From Paenisporosarcina sp. HGH0030 (GTDB lineage: Bacteria; Bacillota; Bacilli; Bacillales_A; Planococcaceae), in contig NZ_KE150421.1 in NCBI RefSeq assembly GCF_000411295.1, forward strand, positions 193,265 through 257,264: a stretch of 64,000 bases of DNA, read 5' to 3'. This document shows positions 8,592 to 18,401 of the stretch, piece by piece. The first letter of the stretch is position 1, and every line of letters begins with the position of its first letter. The translations under genes were made by a program, and so were the position numbers. Under the pieces are notes generated by a model, which worked only from the letters and a program-made list of their open reading frames with translations, did no database searches and was not told where the DNA came from.

Positions 8592-8624
8592 AATTTATAG
8601 GATTTTTGATGAGGAGGGTAACCT

Positions 8625-8885
8625 TTGTCAGAGCAACATAAAATACGAGTTTCAGTAGATATATATGGTCAAACGTATAAAATGCTAGGTTCGGAAACTA
8701 GCGGTCATATGCGTCTGGTTGCCTCTATGGTTGACGATAAAATGCGAGAAATCAATTCGCACAATCCCTCATTAGATAGTTCTAAGTTGGCTGTTCTTAC
8801 AGCGGTCAATACAGTCCATGAATATGTTAAATTAAAAGAACAAGTAGAACAACTAGAAGAAGAAATCAAAAGGTTAAAGGGTTGA
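8625..8885 (+). CDS. zapA: Cell division protein ZapA
   Basis: 86 residues. ZapA binds and bundles FtsZ protofilaments at midcell. The N-terminal globular part ([19 protein letters not shown]) and the C-terminal coiled coil ([18 protein letters not shown]) match the family. The start is TTG 8625, preceded by GAGGAGGG at a normal distance. A CvpA-family gene follows after 4 bases, as in B. subtilis (yshA-yshB). Confidence 0.93.
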   Translation: MSEQHKIRVSVDIYGQTYKMLGSETSGHMRLVASMVDDKMREINSHNPSLDSSKLAVLTAVNTVHEYVKLKEQVEQLEEEIKRLKG

Positions 8886-8889
8886 ATAC

Positions 8890-9429
8890 ATGTTAGATAT
8901 ACTGATTATAGTTTTATTAGCAGCAGGATTATTTGTAGGTGCAAAACGAGGATTAATCGTCCAATTGATTCATATGACTGGATTCATTATTGCACTCATC
9001 GTTGCCTACTCCTATTATAAACCACTCGCTGAAAAATTTGTGTTGTGGATTCCATATCCTACTGTCGACTCGAGTTCAAGGCTGACATTTGCAATCGACA
9101 AATTGGATCTGGATCAAACGTTTTATCAATTAATTGCATTTGCACTTATCTTTTTTGTCGTGAAATTCGCATTACAACTAGTTGCATCCATGTTTGATTT
9201 CCTTTCTTACTTACCGGTACTGGGATTCATCAGCAGGATTGCAGGTGCAATTTTAGGCTTTATCGAATTCTACATATTGTTGTTTATCGTAATGTACGTA
9301 ATTGCATTATTGCCGATAGACCCGTTCCAAAATTTGATCGAGAATTCAAATTTAGCGGAGTCCATGCTTAAAAGTACGCCAATTTTATCAGAGACGGTTA
9401 AAAACTGGTGGTACATCTATACTGAATAA
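8890..9429 (+). CDS. yshB: CvpA-family membrane protein
   Basis: 179 residues with four hydrophobic segments (about 3-38, 78-100, 105-125, 130-152), beginning MLDILIIVLLAAGLFVGAKRGLIVQ, which is the typical CvpA N-terminus. Named after colicin V production in E. coli; in Bacillales the role is unknown, possibly linked to the cell envelope or division given its place after zapA. Start ATG 8890 has only a weak site (AAAGGG); coupling with zapA is likely. A clear terminator follows. Confidence 0.88.
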   Translation: MLDILIIVLLAAGLFVGAKRGLIVQLIHMTGFIIALIVAYSYYKPLAEKFVLWIPYPTVDSSSRLTFAIDKLDLDQTFYQLIAFALIFFVVKFALQLVASMFDFLSYLPVLGFISRIAGAILGFIEFYILLFIVMYVIALLPIDPFQNLIENSNLAESMLKSTPILSETVKNWWYIYTE

Positions 9430-9432
9430 GTG

Positions 9433-9461
9433 ACTTCTCTCTTCTCGAGAGAAGTTTTTTT
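9433..9461 (+). terminator. Terminator of zapA-yshB
   Basis: 9-bp stem ACTTCTCTC/GAGAGAAGT, 5-nt loop, then seven T. Confidence 0.85.
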
Positions 9462-9596
9462 AAAGCGTCAGAATCTTGCTTTGCCTGTGAGTATTCATAA
9501 CCGATAAATTCGTATTTAATACAAAACTCATTCTGCTGCTATTTCACGGTCATAATTGCCCGTGAAAATCAAATTATCAGGGACGAGGGAAGATAT

Positions 9597-11297
9597 ATGA
9601 ATAAGAAAATCATCATTCGAACGTTGGAAAAAATCGCTTTATATATGGAGCTTAAAGGAGAAAACCCTTTTAAAGTATCGGCTTTCCGAAAAGCAGCACA
9701 AGCCCTTGAACTGGATGCAAGAAGTTTGGCTGAAATGGATGATGTCACGAAAATAAAAGGCATCGGAAAAGGCACAGCTGCTGTTATCGAAGAATTGATT
9801 GAAACGGGGAATTCGACTGTACTGGAAGAGTTGGAATCTTCGGTCCCAAGTGGACTCTTACCTTTATTGAAATTGCCTGGTCTCGGTGGGAAAAAAATAG
9901 CCAAGCTGTACCAGGAACTAGGGGTAGATTCTGCTGAGTCTTTAAAACAAGCCTGTGGCGAAGGGAAAGTCCAGTCACTTGCCGGATTTGGAGCAAAAAC
10001 GGAAGAGAAAATCCTGAAAGAACTTGAACAGTTCAATTCTAGACCGGACCGTTTGCCAATTTGGCGTTTGGAATCAGCCGTATCAATAATCGAAGCAGTA
10101 TTAAGTGGAATTAAACAAATTGATAAATTCTCTGTGGCTGGCAGTTTCAGACGTGTAAAAGAAACAAGTAAAGATTTAGATTTTATCATTGCTACCTCAG
10201 ATGTGGTTACTGTTCGGGAAACTTTATTGAAAACCTTGCCCGTATCTGAAATTATCGCAGCTGGAGATACCAAAGTATCCGTTACGCTTGATTATGAAGA
10301 AATGATCGATGTGGATTTTCGATTGGTTGAACCTGCTGCATATACCACTGCGTTACACCATTTTACTGGATCGAAAGATCATAATGTGAAGTTGCGTCAA
10401 ATCGCTAAAGCTCAAGGAAAGAAAATTAGTGAGTATGGAGTGGAGCAAGAAGATGGCTCGAATCAAACTTTTGAGTCTGAAGAAGATTTTTTTTCCCATT
10501 TTGGCCTTCCTTATTTTCCGCCACCAGTACGGGAAGATTCCCGAGAGTTTGACCGACAAGATGAATTGGAAACACTTATTCAAGTGAATGATATTCAATG
10601 CGATTTGCATATGCACACAACGTGGTCAGATGGTGCACATTCATTGAGTGAAATGATTGAAGCTTGCCTTGCAAAAGGATACACACATGTTGCCATCACC
10701 GATCATTCTCATTACTTGCGTGTAGCAAATGGGTTGTCTGCTGATCGGGTACGTCAGCAAATGGCTGAAATTAAAGAAATTCAAAAGTCATTTCCTGATA
10801 TTAAATTGTTGGCTGGTACCGAAATGGATATACTGCCTGACGGTTCTCTCGACTTTGATGATGAGCTGTTAGAACAACTCGATTTTGTCATAGCATCCAT
10901 TCATTCAAGCTTCAGCCAACCGCAGGAAAAGATCATGGATCGTCTATTGACGGCCATGAAAAATCCACATGTTGATATGATTGCGCATCCGACTGGCCGT
11001 ATAATCGGACAACGAAATGGCTATGATCCAGATGTCCACCAGTTAATCAAATGGGCTGCTGAGTACGGAAAAATCCTTGAGTTGAATGCAAATCCTCATC
11101 GCTTGGATTTGGCGACTGAATATTTAGTTGAAGCTCAGAAGTTAAATGTACCGATTGCAATTAATACCGATGCACATAGCATCGACCATTTGCGATTCAT
11201 GGATATCGGCGTGAAATATGCCCAAAAAGCATGGCTGAAACAGGACACGATCGTTAATACGTGGTCTTATGAGAAATTGATAAAATATTTGAAGTAA
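9597..11297 (+). CDS. polX: Family X DNA polymerase/3'-5' exonuclease PolX
   Basis: 566 residues. N-terminal family X polymerase: HhH motif [16 protein letters not shown] (about 50-65), second Hh[19 protein letters not shown], nucleotidyltransferase motif [18 protein letters not shown] (about 182-200). C-terminal PHP domain from about 335 with [27 protein letters not shown] and INTDAHS, the metal ligands of the 3'-5' exonuclease. Acts in base-excision and gap repair. GAGGGA precedes ATG 9597. mutS2 follows after 13 bases, the same pair as B. subtilis yshC-yshD. Confidence 0.96.
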   Translation: MNKKIIIRTLEKIALYMELKGENPFKVSAFRKAAQALELDARSLAEMDDVTKIKGIGKGTAAVIEELIETGNSTVLEELESSVPSGLLPLLKLPGLGGKKIAKLYQELGVDSAESLKQACGEGKVQSLAGFGAKTEEKILKELEQFNSRPDRLPIWRLESAVSIIEAVLSGIKQIDKFSVAGSFRRVKETSKDLDFIIATSDVVTVRETLLKTLPVSEIIAAGDTKVSVTLDYEEMIDVDFRLVEPAAYTTALHHFTGSKDHNVKLRQIAKAQGKKISEYGVEQEDGSNQTFESEEDFFSHFGLPYFPPPVREDSREFDRQDELETLIQVNDIQCDLHMHTTWSDGAHSLSEMIEACLAKGYTHVAITDHSHYLRVANGLSADRVRQQMAEIKEIQKSFPDIKLLAGTEMDILPDGSLDFDDELLEQLDFVIASIHSSFSQPQEKIMDRLLTAMKNPHVDMIAHPTGRIIGQRNGYDPDVHQLIKWAAEYGKILELNANPHRLDLATEYLVEAQKLNVPIAINTDAHSIDHLRFMDIGVKYAQKAWLKQDTIVNTWSYEKLIKYLK

Positions 11298-11310
11298 TGG
11301 AGGTGTTGAA

Positions 11311-13674
11311 ATGATCGCCAAACGCGCATTGAAAACACTTGAATTTGATAAAGTGAGAGACCAAGTTGCGAGTTTTTGTACATCATCACTTGGCAAAACC
11401 CATTTGGATTTACTTGAACCATCCATTGAGCTTGATACTGTGGTAAAACTTTTAGACGAAATGGATGAAGGGTTATCCGTTCTGCGTGTCCGGGGGAATG
11501 TTCCGATGGGTGGCATTTTTGATGTGCGCGGACATGCAAAACGTGCACAAATCGGTGGCATGTTAAGCCCGACTGAATTGATGGAAATCGCCAGCACCAT
11601 TCGTGCCAGCCGTATATTACGTCAATTTTTTGAAGCCGTAGAGGAGTCGGAAGATATAAATATTCCGTACTTCCTGGAACGAAAACAAGCTTTGCCGATT
11701 CTTACTGCGCTGGAACATGAAATCATCGCATGTATAGATGACAACGGGGCTGTCCTGGATAGTGCCAGCACACAGCTTAGGACAATCCGCCAGCAATTAC
11801 GGGCGCAGGAAAGTCGCGTTCGTGAAAAACTGGAAAGTTATACACGGGGAAAAAATGCATCGAAAATGTTATCAGATTCAATCATCACGATCCGCAATGA
11901 TCGATTCGTTATTCCTGTAAAACAGGAGTATCGCGGAAACTACGGAGGCATAGTCCATGATCAATCTTCATCTGGTCAGACGTTGTTCATCGAACCGGAT
12001 GCTGTCGTACAGGCAAACAATGAAATTCGCCGACTGAAAATGAAAGAGCAGGAAGAAATCGAACGTATATTGTTGGCGTTGTCCCTCGAGGTACAAGCAG
12101 TTGCTCATGATATATTTGTTCTGGTCCAAATTTTAGGTGAAATTGATGTGATTTTAGCGAAAGCAAAATACGGACAAGCAAACAAATGTACAAAGCCAGC
12201 TGTCAATGACCGTGGAATTATTCGGTTAGTGAAGGCTCGTCATCCTCTGTTAAACATCGAAGAAGCGGTAGCCAACACGATTGAATTCGGTGACGATATT
12301 ACAGCGATTGTCATTACAGGACCGAACACAGGTGGTAAAACTGTCACCTTGAAGACCGTAGGACTGTGTACATTAATGGCACAGGCAGGACTGCCGATTC
12401 CTGTATTGGATGGATCAGAAATAACAGTGTTTGATCAAATTTTCGCCGATATCGGAGACGAACAATCGATTGAACAAAGTTTGAGTACATTCTCATCACA
12501 TATGGTCAACATCGTGGATATATTATCTAAATTTGATGAACGTAGCCTCGTGCTATTTGATGAGCTCGGAGCAGGAACAGATCCACAGGAAGGTGCTGCT
12601 TTGGCCATCTCGATTTTGGACGAAGTGCACGGAAGAGGCGCTCGTGTAATGGCGACGACTCATTACCCTGAACTTAAAGCATATGGATACAATCGACCAG
12701 GTGTGGCAAATGCCAGTGTTGAATTTGATGTTGAATCGTTAAGTCCGACATACAAGCTGTTAATTGGTGTACCCGGTCGCAGTAATGCATTCGAGATTTC
12801 CAAAAGACTAGGTTTGCCTCTGCACATTATTAAACATGCACAATCATTTACAGGGACCGACCGTCATGAAGTGGAGTCAATGATCGCTTCACTTGAAGAA
12901 AGTCGCAAGCAGTCGGAAAGAGATGCAGAAAAATCGCATGCTTTACGGGTAGAATCCGAAAAAATACAAGCAGATTTGACAAGCCAGTTGCATCAGCTTG
13001 AAGAACAAAAAGAAAAGCTTGAACAAAAGGCGAAAGACAAAGCTAGAAAATTAGTGGATGAAGCGAAGAGAGAAGCCGAAAGTATTATCAGTGAACTTCG
13101 AAGCATGCAAAAAAATGCACAACTTGTAATTAAAGACCATGAATTGATCGATGTGCGCAAGCGACTTGAAAAAGCGGCACCGGAAAATTCAGTACTGAAG
13201 AAACAAAAACAAATTAAAGAACGAGAAATGACATTAACAGTTGGCGACGAAGTCAAAGTGTTAAGTTATGGACAAAAAGGTATTCTGCTTGATAAAGTTT
13301 CCGACTCCGAATGGAGTGTTCAAATCGGGATTCTGAAAATGAAACTACCTGAATCCGACCTGGAATATATCAAACCAGAAAAACCCAAACAAACTGTTGC
13401 AATGACCCATGTAAAAGGGCGCGACACATATGTGAAACTGGAACTAGATTTACGTGGAGAACGGTATGAAGACGCCATCCTGCGAGCGGAGAAATATATT
13501 GATGATGCTGTATTATCTAGTTACCATCAAGTATCGATTATTCATGGGAAAGGCACGGGAGCGTTAAGACAAGGAATTCAACAGTTTCTAAAGAATCACT
13601 CTCGCGTGAAAAGCTATCGCTTTGGAGAAGCAGGAGAGGGCGGACACGGCGTTACGGTTGTGGAATTAAAATAA
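11311..13674 (+). CDS. mutS2: Endonuclease MutS2
   Basis: 787 residues, usual length. MutS-like core and clamp (about 1-320), ATPase with Walker [14 protein letters not shown] (about 336-348), Walker [14 protein letters not shown] and [12 protein letters not shown]; a charged coiled coil at about 520-630; KOW-like stretch; C-terminal Smr nuclease domain (about 710-787) with [11 protein letters not shown] and [11 protein letters not shown]. In B. subtilis MutS2 splits collided ribosomes; in other species it limits recombination. It lacks the MutS mismatch domain. TGGAGGTG precedes ATG 11311. Confidence 0.96.
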   Translation: MIAKRALKTLEFDKVRDQVASFCTSSLGKTHLDLLEPSIELDTVVKLLDEMDEGLSVLRVRGNVPMGGIFDVRGHAKRAQIGGMLSPTELMEIASTIRASRILRQFFEAVEESEDINIPYFLERKQALPILTALEHEIIACIDDNGAVLDSASTQLRTIRQQLRAQESRVREKLESYTRGKNASKMLSDSIITIRNDRFVIPVKQEYRGNYGGIVHDQSSSGQTLFIEPDAVVQANNEIRRLKMKEQEEIERILLALSLEVQAVAHDIFVLVQILGEIDVILAKAKYGQANKCTKPAVNDRGIIRLVKARHPLLNIEEAVANTIEFGDDITAIVITGPNTGGKTVTLKTVGLCTLMAQAGLPIPVLDGSEITVFDQIFADIGDEQSIEQSLSTFSSHMVNIVDILSKFDERSLVLFDELGAGTDPQEGAALAISILDEVHGRGARVMATTHYPELKAYGYNRPGVANASVEFDVESLSPTYKLLIGVPGRSNAFEISKRLGLPLHIIKHAQSFTGTDRHEVESMIASLEESRKQSERDAEKSHALRVESEKIQADLTSQLHQLEEQKEKLEQKAKDKARKLVDEAKREAESIISELRSMQKNAQLVIKDHELIDVRKRLEKAAPENSVLKKQKQIKEREMTLTVGDEVKVLSYGQKGILLDKVSDSEWSVQIGILKMKLPESDLEYIKPEKPKQTVAMTHVKGRDTYVKLELDLRGERYEDAILRAEKYIDDAVLSSYHQVSIIHGKGTGALRQGIQQFLKNHSRVKSYRFGEAGEGGHGVTVVELK

Positions 13675-13676
13675 GC

Positions 13677-13717
13677 GTTATCCTTAAACTCATTCTCATA
13701 TCGGATAAAAGTTTTTT
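13677..13717 (+). terminator. Weak terminator after mutS2
   Basis: TTATCC (13678) can pair with GGATAA (13703) over a 19-nt loop, followed by AAAGTTTTTTG. Short stem, so only a candidate. Confidence 0.4.
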
Positions 13718-13773
13718 GAAACCTAAATCCATTTCAATCGTACAAGCTACAAAACGTCTAAAGGAGTTAACAT

Positions 13774-14187
13774 ATGTTAGGGATGGATTTTTGGCAACAC
13801 CCATTAGTTGAAACAGCCGGCTATTTCAGTGTGGTCATCTTATGTTTGATATTGACCATGATTGTTTTTGAAATTGTCACAAAATATAAGAATTGGGAAG
13901 AAATCCAAAAAGGTAATTTAGCAGTCGCTCTGGCGACAGGTGGGAAAATTTTTGGTGTTGCAAACATTTTTCGTTACTCCATCGAAAATCATAATTCTTT
14001 ACCTGAAATGATAGGCTGGGGTTTATACGGTTTCGGATTGCTAATCATTGCATATTTCCTGTTTGAATTTTTAACGCCAAAATTCAATATTGACCGTGAG
14101 ATTGAGAATGACAACCGATCTGTGGGATTCATTTCATTATCGATATCGGTCGGCCTGTCATTTGTCATAGGGGCGAGTATTTCTTAG
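13774..14187 (+). CDS. yshE: DUF350 membrane protein YshE
   Basis: 137 residues, four TM segments (about 18-38, 55-75, 85-105, 115-135), consistent with the DUF350 family and with the position of yshE after mutS2 in B. subtilis. Conserved points include LAVALATGGKIFGVANIFRY and the acidic stretch NIDREIENDNRSVGF between helices 3 and 4. Function unknown. AAAGGAG precedes ATG 13774. A 26-codon membrane peptide gene follows after 12 bases. Confidence 0.85.
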   Translation: MLGMDFWQHPLVETAGYFSVVILCLILTMIVFEIVTKYKNWEEIQKGNLAVALATGGKIFGVANIFRYSIENHNSLPEMIGWGLYGFGLLIIAYFLFEFLTPKFNIDREIENDNRSVGFISLSISVGLSFVIGASIS

Positions 14188-14199
14188 GAGCGGATTCAT

Positions 14200-14280
14200 T
14201 TGGAAAAATTATCGAAAATATTGCTCGGTGTTTGCGTTGCTTTTATCGTAGTAGGCATCGTGTATTTATATTTACAATGA
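14200..14280 (+). CDS. 26-residue single-TM peptide
   Basis: A very short reading frame starting TTG 14200, with TAGGAG 9 bases upstream (overlapping the yshE stop). The product begins MEKLSKILLGVCVAFIVVGI and ends YLYLQ: a positively charged N-terminus, then one hydrophobic helix of about 18 residues. The spacing, start site and the terminator 8 bases after the stop fit a real small gene in the yshE operon. Function unknown; the alternative is a chance frame. Confidence 0.55.
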   Translation: MEKLSKILLGVCVAFIVVGIVYLYLQ

Positions 14281-14288
14281 CTTTAGTT

Positions 14289-14321
14289 GCGTGGGGTGTG
14301 TAAAATGTCCCATGCTTTTTT
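14289..14321 (+). terminator. Terminator of the yshE operon
   Basis: GCGTGGGG pairs with TCCCATGC (two G-U pairs), 11-nt loop, then six T. Confidence 0.75.
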
Positions 14322-14330
14322 CTTATTTAA

Positions 14331-14359
14331 TTGTAAGCGGATTCATTTTTCTTTATAAT
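14331..14359 (+). promoter_or_regulatory. Promoter of lcfA
   Basis: TTGTAA (14331-14336), 17 bp, TATAAT (14354-14359). I found no clear FadR palindrome overlapping it, unlike the site before fadR. Confidence 0.65.
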
Positions 14360-14404
14360 AAAGAATAGGAATATTCAAACGATTAAAAAAGGGGGAAAAT
14401 AGAA

Positions 14405-16102
14405 ATGACGGCAAAACCATGGTTGGCTCAATATCCACCGGAGATTCCACATACGCTTTCGTACGATCCGATTCCGGTTCAAGCATATTTGACACATGCT
14501 TATCGTGATTATCCGGAAAAGATTGCGATTCATTTTCTGGGAAAAGACATTACCTACCGAGAACTCTATGAATCTTCGTTGAAGTTTGCTAATTATTTGC
14601 GGTCACTTGGTATTCAAAAAGGTGACAGAGTGGCAATCATGTTACCAAACTGTCCTCAAAACGTTATTGGGTATTATGGAATTCTTTACGCAGGTGGCAT
14701 CGTCGTCCAAACTAATCCGCTTTATACAGAGAGAGAAATTGCTTACCAAATGAAAGATTCTGGCGCTAAAGCAATCTTATCGCTCGATATTTTATTTCCT
14801 CGTATTTCTAAAGTTATTAAAGAAACGAATCTTGAAAACATAATTATAACGGGTATTAAAGACTATTTACCATTCCCGAAAAATTTGGTTTACCCATTTA
14901 TACAAAAGAAACAATACGGTTTTTCAGTAAAAGTGGAGCATAGAGGGATGAATCACTTGTTCCCGGAAGTCATGAAGGTTGGCAAAGCAGAAGAAATAGA
15001 AATTCCTTTTGACTTTGAAGAGGATGTTGCGATATTGCAATACACTGGAGGCACAACTGGATTCCCCAAAGGTGTTATGTTGTCGCATAAAAACCTGATA
15101 GCCAATGCTTCGATGTGTGATGCGTGGTTATATCGCTGCAAAAAAGGCGAGGAGACGATTTTGGGCATCCTGCCATTTTTCCATGTATATGGCATGACTG
15201 CCGTCATGATTCTTTCCGTCATGCTTGGAAACCGCATGGTATTATTACCTAAATTCGATGTGGACTCTGCTTTGAAAACGATAGATAAACAGAAACCGAC
15301 GTTATTCCCAGGAGCACCAACTATTTATATTGGTCTGTTAAATCATCCGGATATCGCAAAATATGATTTATCGTCCATTCAAGCTTGTTTAAGTGGTTCT
15401 GCACCATTACCAGTCGAGGTTCAGGAAAAGTTCGAAAAGGTAACTGGTGGGAAACTTGTGGAAGGCTATGGTTTAACCGAAACCTCTCCAGTAACACACG
15501 CTAATTTCATATGGGATAATGAACGAATTAAAGGGTCTGTCGGTGTACCTTGGCCAGATACTGAAGCAGCAATTTTCCAAGTTGATTCAACTGATCCAAT
15601 GTCTCCACATGAAATTGGTGAAATTTGTGTACGTGGTCCACAAATCATGAAAGGTTATTGGAACCGTCCTGAGGATACTGAAAATACAATGCGCGATGGA
15701 TGGTTATTAACTGGTGACTTGGGGTATATGGATGAAAAAGGGTTCTTCTATGTTGTAGATCGTAAAAAAGATTTGATCATTGCAGGGGGATTCAATATTT
15801 ATCCGCGTGAAATTGAAGAAGTGCTATACGAACATCCAGCCATCCAGGAATGTGTTGCCGTCGGTGTACCTGATCCTTATCGAGGGGAAACCGTGAAAGC
15901 ATATGTTGTCCTAAAAGAAAACGAGCATGTTTCAGAAGAAGAATTAAATACTTTCTGCAGAGAACATCTGGCAGCGTTTAAAGTGCCTAGAATCTATGAA
16001 TTTAGAAAAGAGTTACCGAAAACAGCAGTCGGAAAAATTCTTCGACGGAATTTAGTTGAAGAAGAAAAAGATAAATATAGAGAAGCTAGTGCAACGTCGT
16101 AA
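14405..16102 (+). CDS. lcfA: Long-chain fatty acid-CoA ligase
   Basis: Activates fatty acids to acyl-CoA with ATP, the first step of beta-oxidation. 565 residues of the ANL adenylate-forming family: A3 P-loop YTGGTTGFPKGVMLSH (about 215-230), motif GYGLTETSPVTH, adenylate motif GWLLTGDLGYMDEKGF, hinge DRKKDLIIAGGFNIYPREIEE and the C-terminal catalytic Lys in PKTAVGKILRR. GGGGGA precedes ATG 14405. fadR, fadB, etfB and etfA follow on the same strand, as in the B. subtilis lcfA operon, but a new promoter separates them here. Confidence 0.95.
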   Translation: MTAKPWLAQYPPEIPHTLSYDPIPVQAYLTHAYRDYPEKIAIHFLGKDITYRELYESSLKFANYLRSLGIQKGDRVAIMLPNCPQNVIGYYGILYAGGIVVQTNPLYTEREIAYQMKDSGAKAILSLDILFPRISKVIKETNLENIIITGIKDYLPFPKNLVYPFIQKKQYGFSVKVEHRGMNHLFPEVMKVGKAEEIEIPFDFEEDVAILQYTGGTTGFPKGVMLSHKNLIANASMCDAWLYRCKKGEETILGILPFFHVYGMTAVMILSVMLGNRMVLLPKFDVDSALKTIDKQKPTLFPGAPTIYIGLLNHPDIAKYDLSSIQACLSGSAPLPVEVQEKFEKVTGGKLVEGYGLTETSPVTHANFIWDNERIKGSVGVPWPDTEAAIFQVDSTDPMSPHEIGEICVRGPQIMKGYWNRPEDTENTMRDGWLLTGDLGYMDEKGFFYVVDRKKDLIIAGGFNIYPREIEEVLYEHPAIQECVAVGVPDPYRGETVKAYVVLKENEHVSEEELNTFCREHLAAFKVPRIYEFRKELPKTAVGKILRRNLVEEEKDKYREASATS

Positions 16103-16108
16103 CATTTC

Positions 16109-16137
16109 TTGACAACGTTAGTACTTCAGTTTAAGAT
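16109..16137 (+). promoter_or_regulatory. Promoter of fadR-fadB-etfBA
   Basis: Consensus TTGACA (16109-16114), 17 bp, TAAGAT (16132-16137), starting 7 bases after the lcfA stop. Confidence 0.8.
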
Positions 16138-16144
16138 GAAATTG

Positions 16145-16162
16145 TGAATGAACACTCATTCA
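16145..16162 (+). promoter_or_regulatory. FadR operator
   Basis: TGAATGAACACTCATTCA: 7-bp perfect arms with a 4-bp centre. It agrees at all but one position with the known B. subtilis FadR consensus TGAATGAMTANTCATTCA. It covers the expected transcription start 7 bases after the -10, so FadR bound here should block its own operon until acyl-CoA releases it. Confidence 0.88.
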
Positions 16163-16191
16163 TAATTTCATCTTTTTTGGTGGTGGTATCT

Positions 16192-16773
16192 ATGAAACGA
16201 GACAAACCGAAATTCAAACAAATAATTGACGCAGCCGTAGTAGTGATTGCAGAAAATGGGTATCACCAAGCGCAAGTTTCTAAAATCGCGAAACAAGCAG
16301 GCGTCGCTGATGGAACCATATATTTGTACTTTAAAAACAAGGAAGACATCTTAATTTCCGTCTTCCACGAAAAAATGGGCTTATTTGTAGAAAACCTGAA
16401 AAAAATTATAACTGATGGAACGACATCATCCGAAAAATTATTAAAAATGGTAGAAAATCATTTTCGCGTATTAGCAACAGATCATCATTTAGCCATCGTG
16501 ACTCAATTGGAACTTAGACAGTCCAATAAAGATATTCGCTTGAAAATCAATGAAGTGTTAAAAGAGTACTTAATGTTGCTCGATGATATTTTAATTGAAG
16601 GATTGGAAAATGGTGAATTTCATGAAGAATTAGATATTCGTCTTGCGCGACACATGGTCTTTGGTACAATTGATGAGACGATTACTACTTGGGTGATGAA
16701 TGAACAGAAGTACGATTTGATGAAATTGGCACCGAAAGTTCATCATTTATTAATGAGTGGTATGAAATCATAA
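16192..16773 (+). CDS. fadR: TetR-family fatty-acid regulator FadR
   Basis: 193 residues, closely matching B. subtilis FadR (YsiA), the acyl-CoA-released repressor of beta-oxidation genes. HTH at about residues 28-47 (VSKIAKQAGVADGTIYLYFK); the ligand domain contains LAIVTQLELRQSN and ARHMVFGTIDETITTWVMNEQKYDL. I take ATG 16192 with GGTGGTGG upstream; a GTG at 16144 would put the operator inside the coding region and adds a tail absent from the family. fadB follows at once. Confidence 0.93.
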   Translation: MKRDKPKFKQIIDAAVVVIAENGYHQAQVSKIAKQAGVADGTIYLYFKNKEDILISVFHEKMGLFVENLKKIITDGTTSSEKLLKMVENHFRVLATDHHLAIVTQLELRQSNKDIRLKINEVLKEYLMLLDDILIEGLENGEFHEELDIRLARHMVFGTIDETITTWVMNEQKYDLMKLAPKVHHLLMSGMKS

Positions 16774-16791
16774 GTGAAGGGATGGACGTGT

Positions 16792-17565
16792 ATGGAGTTT
16801 TTGAGTTGGACTGTAGAAAATTACGTTGCGAAAGTAACGATTAATCGACCGCCGGCAAATGCATTATCACGAGCACTTATTCTCGAGGTAAACGAATTAC
16901 TGAATGCTGTTGAACATGATGACAGCGTTCGTGTCATCGTCTTACACGGAGAAGGACGTTTCTTCTCAGCGGGCGCGGACATTAAAGAGTTTACTTCAAT
17001 CAAAACAGGGGAAGAGTTTTCAGAATTGGCTGCAAGTGGACAAGAAATCTTTGAACGCGTTGAAAGATTCTCAAAACCGGTGATTGCTTCCATTCATGGA
17101 GCTGCACTTGGTGGAGGACTGGAACTCGCAATGAGTTGTCACATTCGCATCGTATCTGAAAATGCTAAACTTGGATTGCCAGAATTACAACTTGGTCTGA
17201 TTCCAGGTTTTGCGGGCACTCAGCGCCTACCACGTTTAGTTGGGATGCCGAAAGCAGCAGAAATGTTGTTTACGAGCGAACCAATCAGCGGTTTGGAAGC
17301 GGTTCAATGGGGCTTGGCGAACCGTGCCTATGCGGAAGAAGAGTTGCTGGCCAATACAATGGAAATTGCAACTAAAATTGCTAAGAAGAGTCCGGTTGCA
17401 TTAAAAGCTGCAATTGACATGTTACAATTCGCTAAAACGTATGCCTATGATGAAGGTGTGAAAGCTGAAGCACACTCTTTTGGAACCGTTTTCATTTCAG
17501 AAGATGCACAAGAAGGCATTTCAGCATTTATCGAAAAGCGCGAACCATCGTTCAAAGGAAAATAA
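16792..17565 (+). CDS. fadB: Enoyl-CoA hydratase
   Basis: 257-residue crotonase-family protein hydrating trans-2-enoyl-CoA to 3-hydroxyacyl-CoA. Oxyanion-hole segments [16 protein letters not shown] (about 50-65) and [13 protein letters not shown], then [21 protein letters not shown] with the catalytic Glu positions of hydratases. Start ATG 16792 with AAGGGATGG upstream; the GTG 18 bases before lacks a site. 18 bases after fadR and 25 before etfB, so one operon supplying electrons from beta-oxidation to ETF. Confidence 0.93.
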   Translation: MEFLSWTVENYVAKVTINRPPANALSRALILEVNELLNAVEHDDSVRVIVLHGEGRFFSAGADIKEFTSIKTGEEFSELAASGQEIFERVERFSKPVIASIHGAALGGGLELAMSCHIRIVSENAKLGLPELQLGLIPGFAGTQRLPRLVGMPKAAEMLFTSEPISGLEAVQWGLANRAYAEEELLANTMEIATKIAKKSPVALKAAIDMLQFAKTYAYDEGVKAEAHSFGTVFISEDAQEGISAFIEKREPSFKGK

Positions 17566-17590
17566 TGAAAAGTATTGGGAGGTCTGCATC

Positions 17591-18364
17591 ATGAATATTT
17601 ATGTGTTGGTAAAACGTACATTTGATACAGAAGAAAAGATTGTCGTTTCTGGTGGCAAAATTCAGGAAGACGGCGCTGAATTCATCATTAACCCTTACGA
17701 TGAATACGCAATTGAAGAAGCGATTCAAGTCCGCGACGCACACGGTGGCGAAGTGACTGTATTGACAATTGGTGGGGAAGAAGCTGAAAAGCAACTTCGT
17801 ACAGCTCTTGCAATGGGGGCTGATAAAGCAGTTCTGATTAACACTGAAGATGATTTGGACGAAATGGACCAATTTACAGCTGCTCAAATATTGGCAGATT
17901 ACTTGAAAGATAAAAACCCAGATTTAATATTAGCTGGTAACGTTGCCATCGATGGTGGATCTGGACAAGTTGGACCACGTGTTGCCGACTTGTTGGACAT
18001 CAACTATGTAACAACTATTACTAAATTAGAAATTAACGGAACACAAGTTAGTATCGTTCGTGATGTGGAAGGCGATTCTGAAGTACTTGAAACGTCATTA
18101 CCTTTACTTGTTACCGCTCAACAAGGTTTGAACGAACCTCGTTATCCTTCTTTACCGGGTATTATGAAAGCGAAAAAGAAACCACTTGAAGAAGTGGAAT
18201 TGGATGATTTGGATATCGATGAAGATGATGTAGAAGCAAAAACGGAGACAATAGAAATTTATTTGCCTCCTAAAAAAGAAGCAGGTCGCGTACTTCAAGG
18301 CGATCTTTCAAACCAAGTACAAGAATTGGTGCAATTACTTCGTACAGAAGCAAAAGTCATTTAA
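17591..18364 (+). CDS. etfB: Electron transfer flavoprotein beta subunit
   Basis: 257 residues, starting MNIYVLVKRTFDTEEKI. Binds AMP and pairs with EtfA to pass electrons from acyl-CoA dehydrogenases to the quinone pool. The signature VAIDGGSGQVGPRVADLL and the beta-subunit recognition loop QQGLNEPRYPSLPGIMKAKKK are present. ATG 17591 has GGGAGG 9 bases upstream. The acidic stretch at about residues 206-222 is normal for Bacillus EtfB. Confidence 0.95.
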   Translation: MNIYVLVKRTFDTEEKIVVSGGKIQEDGAEFIINPYDEYAIEEAIQVRDAHGGEVTVLTIGGEEAEKQLRTALAMGADKAVLINTEDDLDEMDQFTAAQILADYLKDKNPDLILAGNVAIDGGSGQVGPRVADLLDINYVTTITKLEINGTQVSIVRDVEGDSEVLETSLPLLVTAQQGLNEPRYPSLPGIMKAKKKPLEEVELDDLDIDEDDVEAKTETIEIYLPPKKEAGRVLQGDLSNQVQELVQLLRTEAKVI

Positions 18365-18401
18365 TCGAATCTGAAGATTTGTAATTGGAGGGAATCACAT
18401 C

